33,434 nt of DNA from Candidatus Tayloriibacteriota bacterium (GTDB taxonomy: Bacteria > Patescibacteriota > Minisyncoccia > Phycocordibacterales > SIBU01): assembly GCA_016188455.1 (NCBI GenBank), contig JACPHR010000003.1, forward strand, positions 1-33,434. The letters run 5' to 3'. Made by a program: the position numbers and the translations under genes. The notes beneath the pieces are model-generated. The model was not told the origin of the DNA. It was given only the letters and a program-made list of their open reading frames with translations, and searched no databases. The stretch's first letter is position 1. Each line of letters begins with the position of its first letter. Positions 16,115-25,824 of this stretch are shown one piece after another.

Positions 16115-17236
16115 TTAGATACCTTCCCTCTTCAACTCCTCAACCAATCTCCTGCCCTCTTTGGAAAGCTTGTTCGGCAACTTGACGCTCAAGCGGATTA
16201 AGAGGTCGCCGCGGCGGCCTTTTTCGTAGGGCACACCTTTGCCTTTGACCCGAAGCACTTCGCCGTGAGAAACGCCCTCGGGAATTTTTACTTTGATTTC
16301 GCCATCCAAAGTCTGCAACGCGTATTCCTCCCCCAAAATGGCGCTTGAGAGCTTGAGCGAAAGGTCAGTTACCAAATTGTTGCCCTCTTTCTTGAAAACC
16401 GGATGACGTTTGACGTGAACTTTGATGTAGAGGTCGCCTGCCGTGCCCGACGGCACGGCCTCTCCGGCGCCCGTAAGCCTTATCATCTCGCCGTCATCAA
16501 TGCCGGCGGGAACGGCTACGGCAATTTCCTGCTCTTTGCGAAGGACGCCCGCGCCGCGGCAGGTCGGACATTTTTCTTTGGGCACTTTGCCCTTGCCATC
16601 GCACTCCGTACAAGGACGGACCGTGGAAAAGGTGCCCATGAACGAACGTTTGGTTTCGTGGACTTTGCCTTTACCGTTGCAAACTGAGCAGGTACGCGTC
16701 TCGGTTCCCGGTTTCGCGCCGCTGCCGCCGCACTCGCGGCAAATGGCGGTTTTGTTCAGAAGAATTTTTCGTTCGGTGCCGAAAACCGCTTCGGCGAAAG
16801 GCAGTTCAATGTCAATTGAAATGTCCCGCCCGCGCTTCGCCCGGCCTCGGCCGCCGCCCGAGCCGCCGCCGAAGAAATCGCCGAAGATATCGCCGAGGTC
16901 AAACTCAAAACCGTTTTGAGAAAAATCGAAACCGCCCCGGCCGCCGAAGCCGGAGTTAAAACCAGAGAAATCGAAGCCGCCGAAGCCTTGACCGGCGGCC
17001 CCTCCGGGGCCGCCGCCCGCGAATGTCTGTCCGTAAGTATCGTACTCGGCGCGCTTTTTGTCGTCCCCGAGCACGCTGTACGCCTCGCTCGCGTCCTTAA
17101 ACCTCTGGGCGGCCGCGCCGTCGCCTTTGGTTTTGTCGGGATGGTACTCGTGGGCGAGCTTGCGGAAAGCTTTTTTAATTTCATCCGACGAAGAATTTCT
17201 TTCAACGCCGAGGATTTTGTAGTAGTCTTTGGCCAT
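16115..17236 (-). CDS. dnaJ: Chaperone DnaJ
   Basis: J domain with HPD, G/F-rich region, four CxxCxGxG-type zinc repeats. Confidence 0.95.
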   Translation of the reverse strand: MAKDYYKILGVERNSSSDEIKKAFRKLAHEYHPDKTKGDGAAAQRFKDASEAYSVLGDDKKRAEYDTYGQTFAGGGPGGAAGQGFGGFDFSGFNSGFGGRGGFDFSQNGFEFDLGDIFGDFFGGGSGGGRGRAKRGRDISIDIELPFAEAVFGTERKILLNKTAICRECGGSGAKPGTETRTCSVCNGKGKVHETKRSFMGTFSTVRPCTECDGKGKVPKEKCPTCRGAGVLRKEQEIAVAVPAGIDDGEMIRLTGAGEAVPSGTAGDLYIKVHVKRHPVFKKEGNNLVTDLSLKLSSAILGEEYALQTLDGEIKVKIPEGVSHGEVLRVKGKGVPYEKGRRGDLLIRLSVKLPNKLSKEGRRLVEELKREGI

Positions 17237-17355
17237 ACGAATGATTATACCAATATAATAATTATACTAATGTTAACGAATGGCTGCGAATAAGATAGAA
17301 TTAAGTCTAGAACAGTCCGCTGTTTGACGCTACTTGACAGGTCGTTACTGATATT

Positions 17356-19296
17356 TTACTTCTTGTCTTCTTCTTTGAACTCTGCTTCCCTCACATTTCC
17401 GTCATTACCTTTATCATCAGGACTCTTGCTGTCCGCCCCGCTCTGCGGGGCCGAGGCGGTCTGCTCTCTTGCCGCCTTCGCCATAATCTCGCCGATTTTT
17501 TGAAGCTCTAGGGAAAGCGCTTCGCTCGCGGATTTAATTGCCGCCATATCGTTCCCGCCCTTGGCGGTTTTCAAAGCCGAAATTTTTTCTTCAATCGCTT
17601 TGGCCGCGTCCGCCGGCACTTTGTCTTTGTTGTCGCGCAGGGCTTTTTCCGAAGTGTATATCAATTGCTCGGCGGCGTTCTTAATTTCAATTTCCTCGCG
17701 CTTCTTTTGGTCGTCGGCGTTATGCGCTTCGGCGTCTTTTTTCATCCGTTCCACTTCTTCTTTGGAAAGGCTGGAGCGCGCTTCTATCTTGATTGAATTG
17801 GCTTTGCCGGTCGTTTTATCCTTGGCGGTAACATTGAGAATGCCGTTGGCGTCAATGTCAAAGGTGACTTCAATCTGCGGCAGGCCGCGAGGCGCGGGCG
17901 GAATGCCGCCCAAGTTGAACTGACCGAGAGATTTATTGTCGGCGGCCATGGCGCGCTCGCCTTGAACGACATGAACCGTAACATCAGTCTGGTTGTCGGC
18001 GGCCGTTGAAAAGACCTGCGAACGCGAGGTCGGAATGGTGGTGTTTTTTTCAATCAGTTTGGTGGCCACGCCGCCCAAGGTCTCAATGCCAAAGGAAAGC
18101 GGAATAACATCCAGCAAGAGAATATCCTTGACCACCCCCGTGAGGATGCCGCCTTGAATGGCCGCGCCGACGGCTACCACCTCGTCCGGATTGACGCCCA
18201 TGTGAGGCTCCTTGCTGAAGTATTCTTTAACTCTTTTTTGCATGGCGGGCATGCGCGTCTGGCCGCCGACCAGAATCACTTCGTTGAGCTGGTCAATCTT
18301 AAACGGCGACGCCGCCATGGCGCGCTTGGTGATGGCCATGGCTCGGTCAATGAACTCGGCCGTCAATTCCTCCAGTTTGGCTCGGGTCATTTTTATCAGA
18401 AAGTGGCGCGGGCCGGAGGCGTCCGAGGTAATGAAGGGAATATTCACTTCGGTTTGAACCGCCGTTGAAAGCTCTATTTTCGCCTTCTCGGCCGCTTCGT
18501 CCAGACGCTGAAGTGCCAGCGCATCTTTGCGCACGTCAATGCCTGATTCTTTTTTGAACTCGTCGGCCAGCCAGGCGATAATCTTTTGGTCAATGTCCTT
18601 GCCTCCGAGATGGGCGTCGCCGTCGGTGGATTTCACTTCCACCACGTCATCCCCCACTTCAAGCACCGAGATGTCAAAAGTGCCGCCGCCGAAATCAAAG
18701 ACTGCAATTTTTTCATCTTTCTTCTTGTTGAAGCCGTATGCAAGCGCCGCAGCCGTCGGCTCGTTGATGATGCGCTTGACGTCAAGGCCGGCGATTTTGC
18801 CGGCGTCTTTGGTCGCCTGCCTCTGCGAATCGTTAAAGTAGGCCGGCACGGTGATGACGGCTTCGGTGATTTTTTCGCCGAGCCGCGCTTCGGCGTCGTT
18901 TTTCAATTTGGTGAGAATCATGGCCGAAATTTCTTCCGGCCGATACCACTTTGCTTGTCCTGAGCCTGTCGAAGGATCGCCCATTTTCACTTCAATGCCG
19001 CCATTCGCCGATTTCCGAACCTCAAACGGCACCGAGGCTTTGTCCTTCTGCGCCGCCGGTTCGTCAAAGGCGTGGCCGATGAATCGCTTAATCTGATAAA
19101 TGGTGTTTTTGGGGTTAGTAACCCCTTGACGTTTGGCCAAAAGGCCGACGAGCCGTTCGCCGGTTTTTGACTGCGCCACGATTGAGGGCGTGGTTCTGGC
19201 TCCCTCCGCGTTTTCCAAGATTTTCGGCTCCCCGGCTTCCATCACCGCCACGGCGGAGTTGGTTGTGCCTAAGTCTATACCGATAATTTTACTCAT
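17356..19296 (-). CDS. dnaK: Chaperone DnaK (Hsp70)
   Basis: [62 protein letters not shown]. Confidence 0.97.
   Translation of the reverse strand: MSKIIGIDLGTTNSAVAVMEAGEPKILENAEGARTTPSIVAQSKTGERLVGLLAKRQGVTNPKNTIYQIKRFIGHAFDEPAAQKDKASVPFEVRKSANGGIEVKMGDPSTGSGQAKWYRPEEISAMILTKLKNDAEARLGEKITEAVITVPAYFNDSQRQATKDAGKIAGLDVKRIINEPTAAALAYGFNKKKDEKIAVFDFGGGTFDISVLEVGDDVVEVKSTDGDAHLGGKDIDQKIIAWLADEFKKESGIDVRKDALALQRLDEAAEKAKIELSTAVQTEVNIPFITSDASGPRHFLIKMTRAKLEELTAEFIDRAMAITKRAMAASPFKIDQLNEVILVGGQTRMPAMQKRVKEYFSKEPHMGVNPDEVVAVGAAIQGGILTGVVKDILLLDVIPLSFGIETLGGVATKLIEKNTTIPTSRSQVFSTAADNQTDVTVHVVQGERAMAADNKSLGQFNLGGIPPAPRGLPQIEVTFDIDANGILNVTAKDKTTGKANSIKIEARSSLSKEEVERMKKDAEAHNADDQKKREEIEIKNAAEQLIYTSEKALRDNKDKVPADAAKAIEEKISALKTAKGGNDMAAIKSASEALSLELQKIGEIMAKAAREQTASAPQSGADSKSPDDKGNDGNVREAEFKEEDKK
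18953..18975 (-). repeat. Dispersed short repeat inserted in frame in dnaK
   Basis: CCTTCGACAGGCTCAGGACAAGC, related to CTTTCGACAGGCTCGGGGCGAGG at 6895-6917. Confidence 0.7.
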
Positions 19297-19444
19297 AGTG
19301 TGTTAATAGTTAATGTTTGTAATTTATAAATGAGTAACAAAAAACAACAACCGAACTAGGAAGTAAGAATTATGAATAAGAAATAAGAAGAGAAAATGAG
19401 AATTGGGTCGACAAAAATCTAATTCCTAATTCTTAATTCATAAT

Positions 19445-19762
19445 TCACGCGCTCGGGGCTCTCGTTGGTTGACTAATAAAAAATTGAAATTTGTTGAAAA
19501 AAGGAGAAACAACCGCGCTGTAACCGCGGCGCTCGGCCGCAACCGACGGGGATTTCGCACAACTGCCCCTTAAGCAGAGGACTTGCTTCGTGATTCGCGA
19601 TTCTTGATTCGCGATTCTGTTCTCAACCGGCCTGACCGAAAGCAGGCGCACATTTAATCCGCCATCGGATTCAATCACGAAAAAGGTCGCCAGGACGGAT
19701 TCCCCCGCTTTGGTGCGCAGAACTTTCTGGACAATTTTCCCTTGTGATTTTACTGCAAGCAT
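19445..19762 (-). CDS. Hypothetical protein between grpE and dnaK
   Basis: ORF of 105 aa with plausible N-terminal half; C-terminal half low complexity. Confidence 0.3.
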   Translation of the reverse strand: MLAVKSQGKIVQKVLRTKAGESVLATFFVIESDGGLNVRLLSVRPVENRIANQESRITKQVLCLRGSCAKSPSVAAERRGYSAVVSPFFNKFQFFISQPTRAPSA

Positions 19763-19796
19763 TTTATTCTTGAGCCTAGATTCCTGATTATTGATT

Positions 19797-20432
19797 CTAT
19801 CCCTTGAATTCTCCCACCCTCACCTTCGGCGCTCTCAACACTCTATCATAAAAAGCGTACCCCTTGTGAATGACGGCGATAATTTTATGATTCTCTGATT
19901 CATTCGTCGCCGGAACAAATTCTGCCGCTTCGTGGAGCGCGGGGTCAAACTTCTCGCCTAATGGATTGAGCTCTTTGAGACCGTTCGCCTCCAAAACTCC
20001 TTTAAGCTGGCTTGCGATATACTCAACACCCGTCCGCCAATGCTTATCAACCTTTTCCCACTCCTCTTTGTTGCCAAAAGCCGCGTTGAAACTCTCCAAA
20101 ACCGGCAAAAGCTCGGCGATAAGGCTTTCGGCGGCGTACTTTCTAAAACGCTCGTTGTCCGTCGCATCGCGCTTGCGGGCGTTCTGAAATTCCGCCGCGC
20201 TTCTCTGCCATTTATCAAGATAATCCTGCTTTTCCTTAACGCAAAGAGCAAGCCTTTGCCTAAGCTTTTTCAAAACCTCCGCTCCGGTCTCTTCCTCGGC
20301 CACTATTTCGCTGTCGGTATTATTAACATTTTTACCTTTTTTGTCAATAGCACTACCTTCTCCCGCTTCTGGGGCGTACTCAATATCTTTCTCTTCGTGG
20401 GAATTGTTATCGTCAGAGTTCATAAGTAACAA
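19797..20432 (-). CDS. grpE: Nucleotide exchange factor GrpE
   Basis: Coiled-coil N-terminus, AEFQNARKRDATDNERFRKYAAESLIAELLPVLESFNAAF, GEKFDPALHEA, VLRAPKVRVGEF. Confidence 0.92.
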   Translation of the reverse strand: MLLMNSDDNNSHEEKDIEYAPEAGEGSAIDKKGKNVNNTDSEIVAEEETGAEVLKKLRQRLALCVKEKQDYLDKWQRSAAEFQNARKRDATDNERFRKYAAESLIAELLPVLESFNAAFGNKEEWEKVDKHWRTGVEYIASQLKGVLEANGLKELNPLGEKFDPALHEAAEFVPATNESENHKIIAVIHKGYAFYDRVLRAPKVRVGEFKG

Positions 20433-20637
20433 TCAGTATAACCGCCGAGGAAAAGTTTGGCAATAAATAAATGTTCAGAGCCCGGTTGAGATAACTCTCA
20501 CCTGCCTCTTAGACCACTTTAGACGCTCCGCCCTTTGGAAACCCGCGGTTTTCCAACGCTCGCAGACTGGCTGTCTTCCTCCACGGAAAAACCGGAGTTT
20601 TCCCGACCCTTTTCTCACTGCCCAGTTGGAGCGAGGA

Positions 20638-21042
20638 TTACCTTTTGCTCCACTGGGGGGCTTTCCTTGCTTTCTTGAGTCCGAACTTGCGGCGCTCTTT
20701 TGCCCGCGGGTCGCGCTTGAGAAAACCAGCGGCCTTTACTTTCTTGCGAAGCCCTTGGTCAAAAAGGACCAGCGAGCGGGCAAGGCCGTGACGAAGCGCT
20801 TCGGCCTGAGAGTTCAAACCGCCGCCGATAATTTTTGCCGTTATCTTGAACTTTTGCGAGAGCTTGGCAACGGTAAGAGCTTGAAGGGCGACTCGGCGGA
20901 GTTCTTCCGTCGGGAAATAAGAATCAACCTCTTTGCCGTTCACCGAGCAGGCGCCTTTGGCGGCTGGGGTAAGACGAACGCGGGCAATGGCGGTTTTCCG
21001 GCGACCGACGGTTTCTATGTATCTGATTTTTTCTTCAATCAT
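20638..21042 (-). CDS. rpsI: 30S ribosomal protein S9
   Basis: YIETVGRRKTAIARVRL ... RDPRAKERRKFGLKKARKAPQWSKR. Confidence 0.95.
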   Translation of the reverse strand: MIEEKIRYIETVGRRKTAIARVRLTPAAKGACSVNGKEVDSYFPTEELRRVALQALTVAKLSQKFKITAKIIGGGLNSQAEALRHGLARSLVLFDQGLRKKVKAAGFLKRDPRAKERRKFGLKKARKAPQWSKR

Positions 21043-21072
21043 AATTTTCTATTATCCATAATCTATTTTCTA

Positions 21073-21420
21073 TCATTCCTTAACGCTCAAATTTTTCATC
21101 AATTTAGGGCGAAGTTTGTTTGAAGGGAGCATGCCGTAAACCGCCAGCCGAAAAACTTCCCCATAACCTTTCTCCTCAATAACATTGGCCATTGAAGTGG
21201 CGCGCAGTCCGCCGGGATAGCCCGAATAACGGGCGTAGGTTTTCTGGGAAAGCTTTTTTTCGCCGAGCTCGGCTTTTGAAGCGTTGACGATTGCCACTTT
21301 GCCTCCCGTAATCTTATGGCGGACAAAATCCGGCCGATTCTTGCCCATAAGAAGACGGGCGGCCTCGCTCGCCACTCGCCCGAGTTTTTTGCCTGTCGCG
21401 TCAATGGTATATTTGTTCAT
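21073..21420 (-). CDS. rplM: 50S ribosomal protein L13
   Basis: YTIDATGKKLGRVASEAARLLMGKNRPDF ... KTYARYSGYPGG ... AVYGMLPSNKLR. Confidence 0.95.
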   Translation of the reverse strand: MNKYTIDATGKKLGRVASEAARLLMGKNRPDFVRHKITGGKVAIVNASKAELGEKKLSQKTYARYSGYPGGLRATSMANVIEEKGYGEVFRLAVYGMLPSNKLRPKLMKNLSVKE

Positions 21421-21516
21421 AAATTAAAATGTAAATATGAAAATGGAAAATGACAATGGAAAATCTTAAAACTTTTCAATTCTAAATTGTAATTTTCAAT
21501 TTTAATTTTTTAATTT

Positions 21517-21867
21517 TCATATGAATTCAATCACCGCCATCTTGCCGCCGTCGCTCAATCGCCGCGGCAGTTTGACGATTCTAGTATAACCGCCCGTCCG
21601 CTTGCCGTATTTCGGTCCCAGAGTATCTAGCAGTTCTTTGGCCGCCTCTTCCGCGCCGAGGCGGGCGACCAAAAGTCTCCGCGAAGCGAGGGTTTTGATT
21701 TTGGCGCGCGTCACCAGCTTTTCAACCAAAGGCCTCAGCTCCTTGGCTTTAGCTTCGGTGGTGGTAATTTTCTTGTGCTTGATGAGAGCAAGCGCCAGCG
21801 ACTTCAAAAGAGCGCGGCGTTGGCCGCGTTCCAGCCCGAATTTTCTGTTTTGCTTGTGATGCCTCAT
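21517..21867 (-). CDS. rplQ: 50S ribosomal protein L17
   Basis: MRHHKQNRKFGLERGQRRALLKSLALALIKHKKITTTEAKAKELRPLVEKLVT. Confidence 0.95.
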   Translation of the reverse strand: MRHHKQNRKFGLERGQRRALLKSLALALIKHKKITTTEAKAKELRPLVEKLVTRAKIKTLASRRLLVARLGAEEAAKELLDTLGPKYGKRTGGYTRIVKLPRRLSDGGKMAVIEFI

Positions 21868-22059
21868 ACGATACGAAAATTATGCCTGCCCGCCATCGCC
21901 AAGCTCAGGCTTTGGCAGGCGGGCGAATGGTTACGAATGACTACGAACACCTCTCCTCCGCCTCCGGCACCTCCTCCCCTTAAAGGGGAGGAGGACACAG
22001 GAGAAGGGGTATTCGTAGCCATTCGCAGTATTAGTAACATTAGTATATTGGTATTAGCA

Positions 22060-23028
22060 TTACTTCAGAGTAATGCCGAAATTGCCCAAGACCTTCTTTA
22101 TTTCCTGGACCCCCTTGCTGCCCAAACCGTCAATGTCCAAAATGTCTTCTTCTTTCTTGCGCGCCAAACCGCCAACGGTTCTGATATTGGCGTTCGCCAG
22201 AGCATTGGCGGTGCGCTGCGAGAGGCCGAGGGTTTCAATCCGGGTCTTCAAAAATTCAGGGTCAATGTCTTTCTTAAGGGCGCCGGCGCTGGCCTTTTTC
22301 TCCGAGGCGAACGGCTCGAGCGCGGTTTCGGCAACCTTTTCCTTGAAGCCGACAATGGCCTTGAGTTGGGCAATCATGATTTCAATTGAACGCTCCAAGG
22401 CCTCTTTCGGCGTGACGGTGCCGTCGGTTTCTATGAAAATTTTCAATCGGTTGAAATCCGTGCGGTTGCCGACGCGCATGTTCTCAACTTCATAGTTAAC
22501 GCGGCGAATCGGCGTGAACACGGCGTCAAGGGCAATTTCACCGATATTAACTCTGTCTTTTTGAATCACTTCTTTCGGCACGTAACCCAAGCCGTTTTCA
22601 ACCCGCATTTCAATATCAAGCTCCGCACCTTTGCCGGTAAGACTGGCGATGTGCAGGTCCGTATTCAAAATTGAAGCCTGGCCGGGACAAACAATATCGG
22701 AAGCTTTGACTTCTTTGACTCCTTTGACCTTAAGCGAGAGCGTTTGCGCCTCTTCGGTCGCGAGGGCAATTCTCACTTTCTTCAAATTGAGAATAATCAT
22801 GATTACATCCTCCTTGATGCCGGCAATGGTGGAAAATTCATGATTGACGCCGGCAATTTTCACGCCGGTAATGGCCGCGCCCGGCAGCGACGACAAAATA
22901 ATCCGCCGCAGTGAGTTGCCCAAGGTGTGGCCGTAACCCGGATAAAGACCGTCAATTTCATAGATACCAGTAAAATTTTCCTCAGAAACAATCTTCGGCT
23001 TTGAGGGCAAGACTATTGAATGTTCCAT
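22060..23028 (-). CDS. rpoA: RNA polymerase alpha subunit
   Basis: EIDGLYPGYGHTLGNSLRRIILSSLPGAAIT and alpha-CTD; start at MEHSIVLP. Confidence 0.95.
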   Translation of the reverse strand: MEHSIVLPSKPKIVSEENFTGIYEIDGLYPGYGHTLGNSLRRIILSSLPGAAITGVKIAGVNHEFSTIAGIKEDVIMIILNLKKVRIALATEEAQTLSLKVKGVKEVKASDIVCPGQASILNTDLHIASLTGKGAELDIEMRVENGLGYVPKEVIQKDRVNIGEIALDAVFTPIRRVNYEVENMRVGNRTDFNRLKIFIETDGTVTPKEALERSIEIMIAQLKAIVGFKEKVAETALEPFASEKKASAGALKKDIDPEFLKTRIETLGLSQRTANALANANIRTVGGLARKKEEDILDIDGLGSKGVQEIKKVLGNFGITLK

Positions 23029-23173
23029 AGTATTTATTATGTTAGACCTTTTGGGAATTAATAAATTTTGAACCAACACTATACCTTATTATTAAAAACT
23101 TTGCAATACCGTATTAGATTCCAGTATAAATAACTTACTCAACCACGGCCTCTAACGGGACAAATCAAACCCC

Positions 23174-23782
23174 CTATCGGCGGTAAAACTCAAGAATGGC
23201 GGCAATGTCAAACAGAAGTTCCGATTTGATGAGTTTGGGCTTGCCTTGGACCTCGCCCGACCGTTTCTCGGGATCAAAGGAGAGCCACGACGGCGATTGG
23301 CTATCTTTCAATCTGTCGGCCAGGTTGGCGAAAATTATTTTCTTGGCGCTGGCTTCGCGAATCTTTATTTTGTCACCGACCTTTACGTTGTATGAAGGAA
23401 TCGTAACGCGGACATCATTGACGGTGATGTGGCCGTGAGAAACCGTCTGCCGCGCGGCCTGCCTGGTCGGCGCCAAACGCAGTCGGTAAACGACGTTATC
23501 AAGCCTCGTCTCAAGCCGCTCGTAAAGCGATTCATCCGTCTTCGCGCCTTTCTTGGCAAGCGCTTCTTTAACGTACTTTCTAAACTGCCTCTCGCCTACG
23601 CCGTAATTGTAACGAGCCTTCTGCTTTTCAAGCAGTTGCAAAGCAAACTCGCTCCTGGCCCGCGGCCGCTCTCGGGTTTCCTTTCGGCGGCCTTCGCGCA
23701 GAGCGAACTTCTGGCTTTGGGTCTTTTCAAAAAGACCGGCGCCGAGACGGCGGGCAATTTTATATTTCGGTTTGTTTATCAT
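23174..23782 (-). CDS. rpsD: 30S ribosomal protein S4
   Basis: LEKQKARYNYGVGERQFRKYVKEA ... RLETRLDNVVYRLRLAPTRQAARQTVSHGHITVNDVRV. Confidence 0.95.
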   Translation of the reverse strand: MINKPKYKIARRLGAGLFEKTQSQKFALREGRRKETRERPRARSEFALQLLEKQKARYNYGVGERQFRKYVKEALAKKGAKTDESLYERLETRLDNVVYRLRLAPTRQAARQTVSHGHITVNDVRVTIPSYNVKVGDKIKIREASAKKIIFANLADRLKDSQSPSWLSFDPEKRSGEVQGKPKLIKSELLFDIAAILEFYRR

Positions 23783-23872
23783 ATGACTAATTACCGAATG
23801 ACCTATAACTGAATGACAGGGGGAAGTTTCTTTGGTTATTCAGTGATTCAGTTATAAGTTATTGGTTGTTGG

Positions 23873-24304
23873 TTACACCCGGCGGGGTTTCGGCGGCCGC
23901 GGGCCGTTGTGCGGCACCGGCGTGGCGTCTTTGACGCCGGTAAGCGCGATGCCTTTTGAAATGAAGCCTCGGATTGACGACTCCCGCCCCGAACCAACGC
24001 CTCTCACAACCACGGAAACTTCTTTCACGCCCATGTTCGCGGCTTTAAGAGCCAAGGCTTCGCCGACTTTGGCCGCGGCAAAGGGCGTGCCTTTCTTGGC
24101 GCCCTTGAAACCCAGGGAACCGCTCGAAGACCACGCCAGGGTATTGCCTTTGAGGTCGGTCAGAAGAAGCGCGGTGTTGTTGAAGGTGGACCGCACGTGC
24201 AAAACGCCGGTCTCAACTTTTTTCTTGGACAAGACCGCGGCCGCCGGAGCTTTCTCTCCTTCTGGCTTCGTTTCGGCGGTTTTTACGATTCTCTTTTTTC
24301 CCAT
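23873..24304 (-). CDS. rpsK: 30S ribosomal protein S11
   Basis: VRSTFNNTALLLTDLKGNTLAWSSSGSLGFKGAKKGTPFAA ... PVPHNGPRPPKPRRV. Confidence 0.95.
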   Translation of the reverse strand: MGKKRIVKTAETKPEGEKAPAAAVLSKKKVETGVLHVRSTFNNTALLLTDLKGNTLAWSSSGSLGFKGAKKGTPFAAAKVGEALALKAANMGVKEVSVVVRGVGSGRESSIRGFISKGIALTGVKDATPVPHNGPRPPKPRRV

Positions 24305-24421
24305 ACGAATGAAAATACTAATCTACAAATTATACTAATCTACCAATAACTGCTAATCCGGATTTCTCTTATTCGTAGTTATTAGTTGTATTAGTATCAT
24401 TCGCATATTGGTATGTTTATC

Positions 24422-24802
24422 TTATTTCTTTTCGACTGCTCTGCGTCCCGTCCCCATGGTCTTTCTGGTATTGCCCCTGCGGGTGCGCGAATTGGTCTTG
24501 GTTCTCTGGCCGCGGGTCGGCAAACCTCGGAGATGGCGGATACCGCGATAGGCCTTAACGTCTTTCAAACGTTTGATGTTGCCTGAAACTTGCCGCTTCA
24601 AATCGCCCTCAATTTTGTAAGCCTCAACGACCTTTCTGATGGCGTTTTCCTCCGCCACATTCAAATCTTTCGGCTTTTTGCCGAAATCAAGGCCGGCCGT
24701 GGCTAAAATTTCTTTGGCGCGGGAACGGCCGACGCCGTACAGGTAAGTAAGAGCGATTTCAAGCCGCTTGTTATCCGGTATGGTAATGCCTAAAATTCTC
24801 AT
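24422..24802 (-). CDS. rpsM: 30S ribosomal protein S13
   Basis: MRILGITIPDNKRLEIALTYLYGVGRSRAKEIL ... RGIRHLRGLPTRGQRTKTNSRTRRG. Confidence 0.95.
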   Translation of the reverse strand: MRILGITIPDNKRLEIALTYLYGVGRSRAKEILATAGLDFGKKPKDLNVAEENAIRKVVEAYKIEGDLKRQVSGNIKRLKDVKAYRGIRHLRGLPTRGQRTKTNSRTRRGNTRKTMGTGRRAVEKK

Positions 24803-24960
24803 GTAAAGCTTGGTTTTTAACGCAAACAATGCCAGCAAGGGTAACAAATAGCAACCCGAAAGTAAAGGCGTAAGTTTAGAAAGCGAAAAGAGCGCAAGTT
24901 TAAAAAGTTTTGAGCATTCTTTCACTTGTAACTTGCGTACTTTCCAACTTGCAACTTGGC

Positions 24961-25077
24961 CTATCCTTGTCTTTGCTTATGCCGCGGATTGGCGGCGCAC
25001 ACCACATACAAGTAGCCCTTGCGACGGACTATTTTACATTTAGGACACACCTTTTTTACTGAAGCTTTGACGCGCAT
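24961..25077 (-). CDS. rpmJ: 50S ribosomal protein L36 (absent from the ORF track)
   Basis: [38 protein letters not shown]. Confidence 0.95.
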   Translation of the reverse strand: MRVKASVKKVCPKCKIVRRKGYLYVVCAANPRHKQRQG

Positions 25078-25182
25078 GATAATAATTGAAAATTAAAAAA
25101 TTAAAATGGAAAATGACAATTTAAAATCTAAAATTTGAGTCCGAAAGCGGATACCGTAACTTTCCACTTTCATATTTAAATT

Positions 25183-25404
25183 TTACATTCTCTTTGTGAT
25201 CCTCCCCTTTCCCCCGTAAGGGTCCAGTTCAACAAAGACCTTGTCGCCGACCAAAACCCGAATTCGGTGAAGCCGCATCCTGCCGGCCAGATAACAAAGC
25301 AGTTCCGCTTCCGCGTTCTCAAGCTTGACTCGGAATAAAGTGTCGGGCAAGGCTTCGGTCACAACGCCCAAAACCGCGGCCGCTTTTTTTTGTTGGTTAT
25401 CCAT
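25183..25404 (-). CDS. infA: Translation initiation factor IF-1
   Basis: [60 protein letters not shown]. Confidence 0.93.
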   Translation of the reverse strand: MDNQQKKAAAVLGVVTEALPDTLFRVKLENAEAELLCYLAGRMRLHRIRVLVGDKVFVELDPYGGKGRITKRM

Positions 25405-25557
25405 TATTTTCCTTTTATCTCTGTATCATAGCATATAAAGTAAGCGGGGGGCAAGAAGATAGTTTGTTGGTGTATCACAGATAATTTCGTCACCGTGACA
25501 AAATTTCCGCGACCCCGGCTCGCGGTCCCGATGTAATATCGGGACATCGCTCCAGCC

Positions 25558-25607
25558 CCCACCAAAGCACAAAATCCCGCCTGCGCGGGATTTTGTGCTT
25601 TGGTGGG
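25558..25607. repeat. Long perfect hairpin (23-bp arms, 4-nt loop)
   Basis: cccaccaaagcacaaaatcccgc-ctgc-gcgggattttgtgctttggtggg. Confidence 0.85.
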
Positions 25608-25765
25608 ATATTCTAAAAATAGCGCTAACCCATTTCGAGAAAAATCCCTGACCGCATCCTCGCTTCGGAAAAATTCGCGCCGACAGTTGCGAAAACAAAT
25701 ACAAATAAAATAAAGGATAGCTGAAAAAATTTGTTTTCGCAATAATTTGCCCTTTGAAATTTTAC

Positions 25766-25804
25766 AAAAAGAAAAAGGGTTCGCCGTCTTGCGACAGCGA
25801 ACCC
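25766..25804 (-). terminator. Rho-independent terminator of purM
   Basis: Minus strand GGGTTCGC...GCGAACCC followed by TTTTTCTTTTT. Confidence 0.8.
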
Positions 25805-25824
25805 GTAAGGTTGGAGCTTGGAGA

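Noticed and set aside
16443-16919. Plus-strand ORFs opposite dnaJ
   Set aside because: Shadow frames of the Gly-rich and zinc-finger coding region.
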